A stretch of 64,000 nucleotides of DNA from Aquimarina algicola (GTDB taxonomy: Bacteria > Bacteroidota > Bacteroidia > Flavobacteriales > Flavobacteriaceae), in contig NZ_VFWZ01000002.1 in assembly GCF_006443095.1 (NCBI RefSeq), positions 1,364,001-1,428,000 on the forward strand. Direction: 5' to 3'. A program made the position numbers and the translations under genes. Below are positions 54,909-63,568 of the stretch, piece by piece. Position 1 is the first letter of the stretch; every line of letters begins with the position of its first letter. The notes under the pieces were generated by a model. The model saw only the letters and a program-made list of their open reading frames with translations, had not been told where the DNA came from and made no database searches.

Positions 54909-55059
54909 AAGGTTTTGAAGAATTGTTATTTTTTTCTTTCTCTTTTTGCCTTTCGCGAATAGTCTCAAGTGCCCAATGATAGTTTTGTAATATTTCTTTG
55001 GTTACACCATGTTTTTTCTTGTATTCCATCAATCGTTTACGTAGCTCTTCTTCTGTCAT
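54907..55059 (-). CDS. Short basic protein, first of two paralogues
   Basis: A 50-residue frame (MTEEELRKRLMEYKKKHGVT through NNNSSKP) starts with ATG at 55059 and ends with TAA at 54907. It is rich in Glu, Lys and Arg, with an amphipathic helix pattern. The second short frame upstream reads very similarly (M..E.L...MLEY.K.H), which supports both as real genes. No function is known. It is too short for a domain call. Confidence 0.6.
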   Translation of the reverse strand: MTEEELRKRLMEYKKKHGVTKEILQNYHWALETIRERQKEKEKNNNSSKP

Positions 55060-55134
55060 AATATAAAGATTTAATGATGTATTTATTAGATATTAGTATT
55101 GTTGAATATTCTTTATTCTAAAGTTGAAGACCTT

Positions 55135-55269
55135 TTAAGGTTCTTTGATATTAGTAATATTCTGTTTTACTCTTTCCATAGCAGAGATAAAATTACTGTG
55201 TTCTATTTCATTAAAATTATGTTCTTTTTGATATTCTAACATATATTGATATAATTTTTCCGGTTTCAT
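55135..55269 (-). CDS. Short protein, second of two paralogues
   Basis: A 44-residue frame (MKPEKLYQYMLEYQKEHNFN through NIKEP) starts with ATG at 55269 and ends with TAA at 55135. It aligns with the 50-residue gene downstream: M-x-x-E-x-L-x-x-x-[LM]-[ML]-E-Y-x-K-x-H near the N terminus and a helix with ALE or AME further on. Both end in a Pro after Lys or Glu. It is divergent from an HTH gene 86 bp away. Confidence 0.6.
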   Translation of the reverse strand: MKPEKLYQYMLEYQKEHNFNEIEHSNFISAMERVKQNITNIKEP

Positions 55270-55355
55270 AGTATCTCTAAATGTCTAATACAAATGTATT
55301 TAAAAATTACCGAACGGTCATTGAAATATTCTTTTTTTAAGCTGAATTTTCGGAA

Positions 55356-55583
55356 GTGAAAGAACAAGACAAAAAAGAACTGCTTAATACATTAGCAAAA
55401 CGTATAAAAGAGTTACGTTCTGATAAAGAAGTAACCCAAGAAGATGCCCTTAATGACACAGGAATTCATTTTGGTAGAATAGAGCAGGGCAAAAGGGATA
55501 TTTCATTTACTACGCTATTCAGAATTTGTAAATATTTTGATATCACTCCTAAAGAATTTTTCTCTGAAGATTTTGAGATCTAA
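55356..55583 (+). CDS. Small XRE-type regulator
   Basis: A 75-residue protein with one HTH_3 domain: LAKRIKELRSDKEVTQEDAL, NDTGIHFGRIEQGKRDISFT and LFRICKYFDITPKEFFSEDF. GTG at 55356 is the start, after an A/G-rich leader. It diverges from the short minus-strand pair. A palindrome ACCG-AA-CGGT (55309-55318) in the gap may be its operator. Confidence 0.85.
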   Translation: MKEQDKKELLNTLAKRIKELRSDKEVTQEDALNDTGIHFGRIEQGKRDISFTTLFRICKYFDITPKEFFSEDFEI

Positions 55584-56091
55584 ATTATAGATCTTCCATA
55601 ATCATTATATATCTATAAAATACCGTTTCAGCTTTAATTAAATACAATTATATTTTAATTTATTTTGGTATTGATTTAATATTCTATTTATAGTTGTACT
55701 AATGTTTTGTACTGTGAGCGTTCTGTTCATCCATATGTTAAACTGATATCACATTTTCTTTTTCTATAAACATATCTGTAATTATACTTCTTTTTGGCTA
55801 TCATGGTATATTAAATTTTGGTTTATAATATGCTTTTTCTAAAAATTCATATAAACATTAATATCTGTAATTAGAATGGTAAGAAAACACTCTTTTAGAA
55901 GTAACTATATCAGAAAGATGACTAATTATTTCTTTAAGTTAACTTTTATTTTCTGAAAAAACTCTAAAAACTTTTATAAATATATAAAAATTATGCAATA
56001 TACTGCATAATTTAATCAGACTGTCAGGGTTTTGTGTTTTGATTTCTAAAGACAACTGTCTTATTAACAGGAAATTAGCCATTTTTGATGA
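55584..56091. other. AT-rich intergenic region
   Basis: About 500 bp between two HTH genes. The sequence is AT-rich throughout, with no open frame over about 20 codons that looks coding, no clear terminator and no promoter pair that I can support. Confidence 0.4.
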
Positions 56092-56316
56092 ATGATAAAA
56101 GATGATAAATTTAAGGTTGCTTTAGGGCAAAGGCTCCGGAATTTAAGATTAGATGCAGAGCTTACTTTAGCACAGTTAGCAGAGAAATCAGGCGTTAGTT
56201 ATCGTACTATTTTTGATATCGAAAAAGCAGAAACCCGTCCATCAGTAGAAATAATAAGGCTACTTTGTATTGCACTCGATTACTCCCTATCAGATTTTTT
56301 TAAATTTAAATATTAA
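56092..56316 (+). CDS. Small XRE-type regulator
   Basis: A 74-residue HTH_3 protein: FKVALGQRLRNLRLDAELTL, AQLAEKSGVSYRTIFDIEKA and ETRPSVEIIRLLCIALDYSL. The recognition helix SYRTIFDIEKAET is a classic form. It is a lone regulator, with no neighbour within 90 bp on either strand, so its target is not visible. The ATG at 56092 is the clear start. Confidence 0.88.
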   Translation: MIKDDKFKVALGQRLRNLRLDAELTLAQLAEKSGVSYRTIFDIEKAETRPSVEIIRLLCIALDYSLSDFFKFKY

Positions 56317-56411
56317 CTTTAATAAGTAACACAATGTATACGCATTATATGAACATATACATTGTGCTAAAACTATAACTAATTTTTATGTCAAAACAGA
56401 CAAAGTAGGAT

Positions 56412-56990
56412 TTAATTAGATTCTACTGTGCTGTTGTCATCATTGTTTACTATAGGTGCTTTTTTTGCACTGCACTCCTGTTTTTGTAATTCTGCGCTTG
56501 TAGTGATGATGAGTTCAAAAAGGGTATTATATTTTTCTTCTGTAATATCTCCATTAAATGCAGATTCATTCAAACGATATAAAGATGTTCTTAAAAAATT
56601 GAGCGCATCCGATTTATTAGTAAGCTGAGAAACCATGTATTGAACCATGCTTTTTACTTCTCCATCAATAGTAAACTGTCCTTTTACATCTGCTGTAGCT
56701 TTAGTAAAAAAATCTTTTAATGTTTCAAATACAGCGTCAGGTTGCTCTTCTCCCAAATATTTGAAAGTAAAATTACCACTGTTATTTTTCATGATATTAT
56801 ATACTCCCATTCTTTTAGAAGCATCAAAAAAGAAGGCTCCGGTAGATAGTTCAAATTCATTTTCTTCTGAGCTATTGATATAATTTGGGGCAATATACGC
56901 GGCAGATACGTCCTTATCTATTGTTTTGCCCTTTTGAGCTTGTAACAGAGGAGTAACCATACATGCTATAAGAAAGATTATTTTTCTCAT
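56412..56990 (-). CDS. Hypothetical exported protein
   Basis: The 192-residue protein has a signal peptide (IIFLIACMVTPLLQAQ). The mature part includes FELSTGAFFFDASKRMGVYN, FETLKDFFTKATADVKGQFT and a helical region LRTSLYRLNESAFNGDITEE with an acidic, polar C terminus (VNNDDNSTVESN). No catalytic motif or known family is apparent. It probably resides in the periplasm. It stands alone, converging on the HTH gene. Confidence 0.72.
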   Translation of the reverse strand: MRKIIFLIACMVTPLLQAQKGKTIDKDVSAAYIAPNYINSSEENEFELSTGAFFFDASKRMGVYNIMKNNSGNFTFKYLGEEQPDAVFETLKDFFTKATADVKGQFTIDGEVKSMVQYMVSQLTNKSDALNFLRTSLYRLNESAFNGDITEEKYNTLFELIITTSAELQKQECSAKKAPIVNNDDNSTVESN

Positions 56991-57284
56991 GATTTTGGGT
57001 TTTTAGTTGATTTGTTTGGTATTAAATTTATAGACGTGAAGCTACGTTAAAACTCTTTATACTCAGATACGGGTATCCGTAAGAAAAATTAATATTTTTT
57101 ATGTAAGGTTATGCAATTGGATAGTATTTCTAGACTAAAAAAATATAATTGATTGTCACTTCTAATATCAATATTCTACCGCATCTGTTACAAACATAAT
57201 ATATCAATAAAGTTATATAATACATTCTTGATAACAGAGAAAATATTGGTATTTTAATCAGTAGAAAAAAGAGTTGCGATGTCT

Positions 57285-59255
57285 TTACCAATCTCCTTTT
57301 AAAACTTCTTTTAAATTATAAAACACGCCAAGAAAATAAGGCTTTTTGAATTGTCCTCGGCCATTGTTTTCAAACAGATACACCTGGTTGTTTTCTGTTA
57401 TGCCGATAAGATCATCAATTTGGTCGTTTTTCCAATCATGAGTAAAAAATTCTTTATACCCTCTTATATCAGAAGCAACCATAACATTTGATTCAAAACT
57501 ATTTGTGTTTGAATTAAAAGGGTGTAGATATAACGCTTCGGTATCGATATCGTAAGATAACAAATCATCTGTACTGTTATTGGTCCAATTACCCGGAATC
57601 ATATATTCATATAATCCCCAGTTATATCCAACTTTTTTATATTTGGGATAAAAACCGGTTCCATCAGGTTTAAATATATACAAATGAATTTCTTCTGATT
57701 CAGGATCATATGCCATAAGATCATCTGTTCCATTGTTGGTCCATTTTCCTACTAAAAATTTGGAGTATTGACTCCACCCATGTCCAACGGTTTTGTAGTC
57801 ATAATAAAATTTTGAACCATCTGCTTTAAAAGTGTATAGATTTATATCATCCATACTTTTATGACAAGCCAATAAATCATCTGTACCATTATTGGTCCAA
57901 TTACCTACCAAAAGATGAGAATAATTACCCCAACTATGTCCAACTTTTTTGTATCCGGAGTAAAATCGATATCCATCAGGTTTGAATGTATACATATTCA
58001 TTTCTTCGAGGTTACCATGATATGCAATAAGGTCATGAGTACCATTATTTGACCATTTTCCGGGTAAAAGATATAAATAGTTATCCCAGCCATTTGATAT
58101 CAATGTTTGTTGTGTCTGACATATTTTTTCAGCATCATCGCTGGCATAACTATTATTATAAGCAGCCATTTTTTTAAACTTTCCAAAAGTATATCTTTTG
58201 ATGGTGTTGTTCTGTGTAGCTATCAAAAAATCAGAAGCTCCTGTTGTATACCAAGGTACAGATTCGTCTAGGATTATTTGTCGAATTGACTCGCATTCAT
58301 AATCATGGGGAAAAATATTATCATGAATCAAAGCTTTGTCTTCTGGTATACCTCTAATCACGACAGCAATTTGATCTTTGTTTTTGAATGTGTTGTGATG
58401 AATAGTAACAGACTTGCCTGCAATAGTTTCGCTATCACCATTTTTGCCATGCATGTCAAAGCTATGCGAAGTACCTTGGGTACCGATAATATTATAAGAA
58501 GCTTCATAGCTTTCGTTTTGATGACCAGATGCAGCTATATCATGGCGGTTATAGTCAAAATTATTACATGAGATTTGGGCGTTGGTTTCTGTATCATCAT
58601 TATCATGATGTAATACGACTCCATAGCCAAAACCATTTCTTTGGTTATGGTGGATATAGTTATTTATAATATGATTCCCAGAGGAATTTATCATAAAAAT
58701 AGCACCGTGAGACCAGCCTGATAGTTCACAATTTTCTACTGTTAGATTAGTATGATTAGTAATAAGGATACCATTTGTGGTCGTAGAGGTGCCATTGTTT
58801 GTTTGATCAAACCCCTTTATATTAAGACCGCTTAAAGTAACATTGTCTGCTACTACATGTATAAAAACCCTTTTTTCTAATGCATCGTAAACTTCTTTTT
58901 TTCTATAAAGTGTAGCCCCTGTATTTTCGAAGCTTCTCCCACTTACGATTTTGATAGATTTATCGATTACAATATTGGGAGTACTATCAGAAAACTGCAA
59001 ATTAGCATTGTCTTCAATATAAATAATGTCACCTTCTTGCGCATCTTCTATTGCTTTGATCAACTCTTCTATATTGTTTACAATAATATCTGCTTCAGCA
59101 GGAGAATAGATAGTGATTTGATTGGGGCAATTAATTTCTGGTAAGGTAATGACTTTTGAGTGTTGCTGGGGATAATTGTCTTCGGTTAATTGGTCTTTAC
59201 TACAGGAGTATGAAGATAATAATCCAAGTGTTAATGCAATATTTATGCATTTCAT
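57285..59255 (-). CDS. Lipoprotein with right-handed beta-helix and FG-GAP-like repeats
   Basis: Lipobox Cys18 in LSSYSCSKD. Residues about 60-320 form a parallel beta-helix of the pectate-lyase-like type (SGLNIKGFDQTNNGTSTTTN, NCELSGWSHGAIFMINSSGN, NNYIHHNQRNGFGYGVVLHH). Residues about 390-620 hold five repeats of roughly 50 residues with the core GNWTNNGTDDLLAYD and YTFKPDGxxFY, resembling FG-GAP/VCBS calcium-binding blades. This layout suggests a surface carbohydrate-binding or carbohydrate-cleaving protein. No catalytic residues can be assigned by eye. No type IX C-terminal sorting domain is present; the lipid anchor would hold it. Confidence 0.82.
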   Translation of the reverse strand: MKCINIALTLGLLSSYSCSKDQLTEDNYPQQHSKVITLPEINCPNQITIYSPAEADIIVNNIEELIKAIEDAQEGDIIYIEDNANLQFSDSTPNIVIDKSIKIVSGRSFENTGATLYRKKEVYDALEKRVFIHVVADNVTLSGLNIKGFDQTNNGTSTTTNGILITNHTNLTVENCELSGWSHGAIFMINSSGNHIINNYIHHNQRNGFGYGVVLHHDNDDTETNAQISCNNFDYNRHDIAASGHQNESYEASYNIIGTQGTSHSFDMHGKNGDSETIAGKSVTIHHNTFKNKDQIAVVIRGIPEDKALIHDNIFPHDYECESIRQIILDESVPWYTTGASDFLIATQNNTIKRYTFGKFKKMAAYNNSYASDDAEKICQTQQTLISNGWDNYLYLLPGKWSNNGTHDLIAYHGNLEEMNMYTFKPDGYRFYSGYKKVGHSWGNYSHLLVGNWTNNGTDDLLACHKSMDDINLYTFKADGSKFYYDYKTVGHGWSQYSKFLVGKWTNNGTDDLMAYDPESEEIHLYIFKPDGTGFYPKYKKVGYNWGLYEYMIPGNWTNNSTDDLLSYDIDTEALYLHPFNSNTNSFESNVMVASDIRGYKEFFTHDWKNDQIDDLIGITENNQVYLFENNGRGQFKKPYFLGVFYNLKEVLKGDW

Positions 59256-59455
59256 TGTTTTGGGTATTTAGTAGTTTTCATATTTATTTTACTATCAATT
59301 TTCCCAATATTATTCTCCCCAAAATCTAGATAACGTGGAGTGGTTTAAGATATTATAGCTTTTATAAAATGACATTAAAGATTAACAGTATGATTAGAAA
59401 AACTATTAATAATTTGTTAGATATAAAAAATATAACCTGTACATAATACTTTGAC

Positions 59456-59500
59456 AAAAAATTATACCCTTGAGCTGTCTCAAGGGTATAATTTTTTTTT
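59456..59500 (-). terminator. Terminator downstream of trpS
   Basis: A perfect stem pairs CCCTTGAG (59467-59474) with CTCAAGGG (59479-59486) around CTGT and extends through A/T pairs on both sides, with A-run and T-run flanks. It lies 33 bp past the trpS stop. Confidence 0.9.
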
Positions 59501-59532
59501 AAATGTGTTGTTTACTGTAAAAGGTAAAACTT

Positions 59533-60501
59533 TTAGTAACCAATTTTATCACGTACTCTTGCTAGTACTTTGTCTGCAATGGTTGTGGCTTTCTTTGCGC
59601 CAATAGCAAGAGCCTCGTCTACCTCATTAAGGTTTTGCATATAATATGTATAGCGTTCACGTTCTTTTGCAAATTTTGAGATCAATAATTCAAACAATGC
59701 TTGTTTGGCATGGCCATAACCGTAATTACCTGCCAAATAATTTTTACGCATTTCTTCGACTTGTTCTGTACTTGCAAGAATTTTGTATAGCGCAAATACA
59801 TTACATGTATCTGGGTCTTTGGGCGCTTCTAGAGGCGTACTATCGGTTTCGATAGACATCACTTGTTTTCTTAGTTTTTTGTTAGGTAAAAAGAGATTGA
59901 TAATATTGCCTCTGGATTTACTCATTTTTCCTCCATCTGTTCCGGGAATATACATCGTTTCTTTTTGTACCTGAGCTTCTGGTAATACAAATAATTCTCC
60001 TATTTGGTTATGAATACGAGAGGCAACATCTCTTGTAATTTCAAGGTGTTGTAATTGGTCTTTTCCAACGGGAACAATATCTGCATCATACAAAAGGATA
60101 TCTGCTGCCATAAGCATTGGATACGTAAACAAACCTGCATTGATGTCTTCTAGACGATCTGCTTTATCTTTAAAAGAATGTGCTAGCGTTAATCGTTGAT
60201 ACGGAAAAAAACAATTTAAATACCAGGATAATTCAGTTACCTGTGGGATATCACTCTGTCTGTAAAAAACAGTTTTTTCGATATCTAATCCAAAAGCTAA
60301 CCAAGCAGCAGCAGTAGAATACGTGTTTTCTCTAAGTGTTTTTGCATCCTTAATTTGTGTCAACGAATGCATATTGGCAATAAATAAAAATGAATCATTT
60401 TCTGGCTGGTTGGCCATATGTATTGCCGGAATTATTGCTCCTAATAGATTTCCTAAATGCGGAGTTCCTGTACTTTGTATTCCTGTTAGAATTCTGGGCA
60501 T
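59533..60501 (-). CDS. trpS: Tryptophanyl-tRNA synthetase
   Basis: This class I synthetase charges tRNA-Trp. The 322-residue protein shows the HIGH-type motif TPHLGN (13-18, with GIQSTG before it), MAADILLYDADIVPVGKDQL with the tryptophan pocket, and GGKMSKSRGN with KMSKS at 192-196. Length is typical. A promoter is visible 22-54 bp upstream on the minus strand. A strong terminator follows, so the gene is probably monocistronic. Confidence 0.98.
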   Translation of the reverse strand: MPRILTGIQSTGTPHLGNLLGAIIPAIHMANQPENDSFLFIANMHSLTQIKDAKTLRENTYSTAAAWLAFGLDIEKTVFYRQSDIPQVTELSWYLNCFFPYQRLTLAHSFKDKADRLEDINAGLFTYPMLMAADILLYDADIVPVGKDQLQHLEITRDVASRIHNQIGELFVLPEAQVQKETMYIPGTDGGKMSKSRGNIINLFLPNKKLRKQVMSIETDSTPLEAPKDPDTCNVFALYKILASTEQVEEMRKNYLAGNYGYGHAKQALFELLISKFAKERERYTYYMQNLNEVDEALAIGAKKATTIADKVLARVRDKIGY

Positions 60502-60522
60502 GATATTTTTTCTAGTTTCTTA

Positions 60523-60555
60523 GCAAAGGTAATTTTTTTGTTTAGATAGCTCAAA
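60523..60555 (-). promoter_or_regulatory. Promoter of trpS
   Basis: On the minus strand TTTG (60555-60552) and TACCTTTGC (60531-60523) are separated by 20 bp, matching the Bacteroidota -33/-7 pattern. The trpS ATG is at 60501. The divergent plsC-type gene has its own -7-like box TATTTTTG at 60565-60572. Confidence 0.65.
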
Positions 60556-60577
60556 GCAATTATGTATTTTTGAAACC

Positions 60578-61336
60578 ATGTCTTTACTAAAGAATATATT
60601 AATCTTATTGTGGCGTATTTGGTTCTACATCTTAATGGGTATTCCCATTATTATAATGTTTCCTGTTTTGCTCATACTTACATCAAGAGAAAAATGGTAT
60701 CCACAATTTTTTAAAGTAGCGCGTTTTTGGGGAAGAATCGTTTTGTATGGTTCAGGTTTTATCCCAAAAGTTTCTAAGGCAACCAAGATAGATAAATCAA
60801 AAAGCTACATGTTTGTTGCCAATCACACATCGATGACAGACATTATGTTTATGTTGCATTGTGTTGATAACCCATTTGTTTTTGTAGGTAAAAAAGAATT
60901 AGCAAAAATTCCCATTTTTGGATTTTTCTATAAACGTACCTGTATATTGGTGGATCGTAATAGCCAACGCAGTAGAAAAGAAGTGTTTGATCGTGCTCAG
61001 GCAAGGCTAAAAAACGGGACAAGTATTTGTATTTTTCCAGAAGGAGGAGTTCCGGATGACGAATCTGTTATTTTAGACGAGTTCAAAGATGGTGCATTTA
61101 GACTGGCAATAGATCATCAAATCCCTATTCTACCACTAGTGTTTTATGATAATAAAAAAAGGTTTTCATATACTTTTTTCAGTGGTAGCCCTGGTCAAAT
61201 GAGAGGACGCATCTTGAATGAAATTCCAACTGTTGGACTAAATCAGGAAGATAAAAAAGAATTGAGAGAAAAAACCAGAATAATTATTCTAAAAGAGTTA
61301 GAAAAAGAGGTACTTGCCTCAGATCGCAAAAAATAA
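60578..61336 (+). CDS. 1-acyl-sn-glycerol-3-phosphate acyltransferase
   Basis: The 252-residue membrane enzyme makes phosphatidate from lysophosphatidate in phospholipid synthesis. N-terminal helices (residues 5-38) anchor it. The catalytic HX4D motif is NHTSMTD with His83 and Asp88, followed by FVGKKELAKIPIFGFF, VDRNSQRSRKEVF and the acceptor motif FPEGGVPDD with Glu155. This is the PlsC pattern; lyso-ornithine or other acceptors cannot be ruled out. It diverges from trpS and ends near a stem-loop. Confidence 0.93.
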   Translation: MSLLKNILILLWRIWFYILMGIPIIIMFPVLLILTSREKWYPQFFKVARFWGRIVLYGSGFIPKVSKATKIDKSKSYMFVANHTSMTDIMFMLHCVDNPFVFVGKKELAKIPIFGFFYKRTCILVDRNSQRSRKEVFDRAQARLKNGTSICIFPEGGVPDDESVILDEFKDGAFRLAIDHQIPILPLVFYDNKKRFSYTFFSGSPGQMRGRILNEIPTVGLNQEDKKELREKTRIIILKELEKEVLASDRKK

Positions 61337-61361
61337 GTAAAATAATAAATGTTATAAAACA

Positions 61362-61387
61362 AAAGCTGTTTCACAAGAAACAGCTTT
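61362..61387. terminator. Stem-loop between convergent genes
   Basis: AAAGCTGTTTC (61362-61372) pairs with GAAACAGCTTT (61377-61387) around ACAA, a perfect 11-bp stem. No long T-run follows in either direction, so it is a weak terminator or an mRNA-stabilising hairpin between the acyltransferase and the beta-barrel gene. Confidence 0.55.
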
Positions 61388-61442
61388 GTCAATTATTACA
61401 AATTGCAATAATTACTAACCAGCTTAAAAATTGTTGTTATTG

Positions 61443-63002
61443 TTAAAATTTGATGCTTATTCCTGTATAAACTCCAAAGTAATAGGGTCTGAAATTACTA
61501 TTGTTATTAGAAAAAGCATTGAATTGATATTTGAAAATAGGTTCCAGAGCAATTCCAAAAACATCTGATAATTGATAATCAATACCTAAACCTACGTTTC
61601 CTGTAAAACTTACATCATTTAGATTGTTTGACTCACCAAATGTAGAAGAAAACTCACCTGTCTCTAGAGTGACATCATTATTTTGTAAAAACAGCGTACT
61701 TATTCCTCCTATCATATTTACACCAAAGCGTTTATTTACAAGAGCATATTTCATTTCTAAAGGCACTTCTATGTATGTAATACTCTGATTCAATGAGCCA
61801 ACTCTTTCTTCGAATACAGCAGAGACTCCATTCGTATCTTCGAGGAATGTATTGGTTGCCGGTTCTCTTGTAGAGGGAGAAGGGACATCAATAGCACCAT
61901 CATTATTATAGTCTATATTTTCTAATGCTTGTGCTGATAAAAAAGTAGGATCAAAGTTTACATCTTCGGTATTATATCCCAGATCGACTCTACTTACACC
62001 AGAACGTACACTAATACGATTACTGATTGCATAGGATACCTGTACTCCATAACTCATGTTTACTTGCCCATCTTTATTCAATCCATCTAGTCGGTTGTCA
62101 ATTACAGACTCATTTCCGATAGCATCATAATATACAGGGCCTACACTAGGAGTGATATTCCATTTTTTTGTGTCAGATACTTCTTCTTCAGGATCAATTT
62201 CTTCTTCTTTTTCAGCAATAGCGTCAAAAATAGATTTTTTGACAGAGTTCTCTTCTAAAGTGTTTTTTTCATCTGATACATCTTTTTGGGGAGCTGTATG
62301 ATCATGTTGAGCAATTTTTTCTGAAGTATCACTACTATTATTTTGGTTATTAGAGTGAGCTAGAGAGGTGTTTTTGTCTTCTGTATTTATTTTTTTGTTT
62401 GTGTTATCAGCAATAGTATTTGTTGAGCTAACACCTTTATTTGTATAACTTGTATCTGTTTTTTTTGTTGAAGCGATATAATTCTTCGGTTGTTTTACAT
62501 TTTGTTTGTATGAGGCATTCTCAACATCCGAGGCAAGATTTTGTTTTTTAGGATTTGAAATACTTGATTCTCCTTTAGGGTTTTTATTTGAATTTTGGGT
62601 AATACTCGAAGATTTAGTATTAGTGATAGGGTCTAAAATATCTTGATGTTTGGACTGATGAGCATCAATGTTTTCTTCTTTCTTTTTAAGAGAATTAGGA
62701 TTTGATTCGGTAGTAGATTCTGTTACTTTTTCAGTATTTATTTTGGTACTGTTTGTTTCGGGTTGTGTGATTACAATTTGATTTTTTGGAGTATTGTCAA
62801 ATGAAGAATATGATATCCCAAATAATATAGCAATTATAGCAGCTACTCCTGCAGCTCTATACCACCAAATAGGGATAATACGTTTTTTATTTTTGTTTTC
62901 TTGTTGGGCTTTAATTTTTTCCCATACCGCTTCTCTAGGAGTAGCTTCAAAATCTTTGAACTTTTCCTGGAACAAACGATCTATATTTTTTTTAGTACTC
63001 AT
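61443..63002 (-). CDS. Membrane-tethered outer-membrane beta-barrel protein with anti-sigma-like N terminus
   Basis: The N-terminal 40 residues are cytoplasmic and amphipathic (FQEKFKDFEATPREAVWEKI), followed by a single membrane helix at about 45-65 (WWYRAAGVAAIIAILFGISY). A polar Ser/Thr/Asn/Lys-rich linker runs to about residue 285, and a C-terminal barrel-like part (SVGPVYYDAIGNESVIDNRL, RISVRSGVSRVDLG, FRPYYFGVYTGISIKF) closes the 519-residue protein. The start overlaps the sigma gene stop by 4 bp. The layout suggests one polypeptide that joins cytoplasmic sigma control to an outer-membrane barrel. That role is an inference. Confidence 0.72.
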   Translation of the reverse strand: MSTKKNIDRLFQEKFKDFEATPREAVWEKIKAQQENKNKKRIIPIWWYRAAGVAAIIAILFGISYSSFDNTPKNQIVITQPETNSTKINTEKVTESTTESNPNSLKKKEENIDAHQSKHQDILDPITNTKSSSITQNSNKNPKGESSISNPKKQNLASDVENASYKQNVKQPKNYIASTKKTDTSYTNKGVSSTNTIADNTNKKINTEDKNTSLAHSNNQNNSSDTSEKIAQHDHTAPQKDVSDEKNTLEENSVKKSIFDAIAEKEEEIDPEEEVSDTKKWNITPSVGPVYYDAIGNESVIDNRLDGLNKDGQVNMSYGVQVSYAISNRISVRSGVSRVDLGYNTEDVNFDPTFLSAQALENIDYNNDGAIDVPSPSTREPATNTFLEDTNGVSAVFEERVGSLNQSITYIEVPLEMKYALVNKRFGVNMIGGISTLFLQNNDVTLETGEFSSTFGESNNLNDVSFTGNVGLGIDYQLSDVFGIALEPIFKYQFNAFSNNNSNFRPYYFGVYTGISIKF

Positions 63003-63553
63003 CTTTGTCCTTCGATTGTCCGAAAACGGGGTTCTTCTACTTTAGTTTCTAATTTATCTTTTAAAATATATCTTGCTCTTGCCAGATTAGATTTAGAGGT
63101 TCCTGTAGAGATACTAAGCATCTCTGAAATTTCTTTATGAGAATATCCATCTAAAACATAAAGGTTAAATACCAATCGATATCGATCCGGCAATTGCTGA
63201 ATAAGTTGTAGGAGATGATCCAAGGATACTTCCTCTTCATCAATTTCTACTTCAACTTCTTCAATTTGTTCTTCGTTTATAATTTCAAAAACTTTCTGTT
63301 TTCGATATTTTTGTAAGGCAGTGTTAATGGTGATTCGTTTGATCCATCCCTCAAAAGAACCCTGAAACTTATATTGGTGTATTTTATTAAAAATAGTGAT
63401 AAATGCATCTTGCAATGTATCTTCAGCACTAGAATAATCATTAGAGTATTTTAAGCAAATCGAAAATAATTTGCCACTAAATAGCCTATACAATTGTTCT
63501 TGTGCCTTAGAATTGTTTTGTTTACATTTTTTTATGAGTTGTTCCAGACTCAC
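62999..63553 (-). CDS. ECF RNA polymerase sigma factor
   Basis: The 184-residue protein has sigma region 2 (SSAEDTLQDAFITIFNKIHQ with GSFEGWIKRITINTALQKYR) and region 4 with helix-turn-helix (LPDRYRLVFNLYVLDGYSHK and EISEMLSISTGTSKSNLARA). An acidic linker (EEQIEEVEVEIDEEEVSLD) joins them. It is translationally coupled to the downstream beta-barrel protein (ATGA overlap of 4 bp) and follows a lipoprotein gene by 15 bp. Its promoter targets are not visible. Confidence 0.94.
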   Translation of the reverse strand: MSLEQLIKKCKQNNSKAQEQLYRLFSGKLFSICLKYSNDYSSAEDTLQDAFITIFNKIHQYKFQGSFEGWIKRITINTALQKYRKQKVFEIINEEQIEEVEVEIDEEEVSLDHLLQLIQQLPDRYRLVFNLYVLDGYSHKEISEMLSISTGTSKSNLARARYILKDKLETKVEEPRFRTIEGQR

Positions 63554-63568
63554 TATTTTTCTTTTAAT

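Noticed and set aside
57285..59255. Type IX secretion cargo
   Set aside because: The C terminus (LKEVLKGDW) lacks a type IX sorting domain and the protein has a lipobox.
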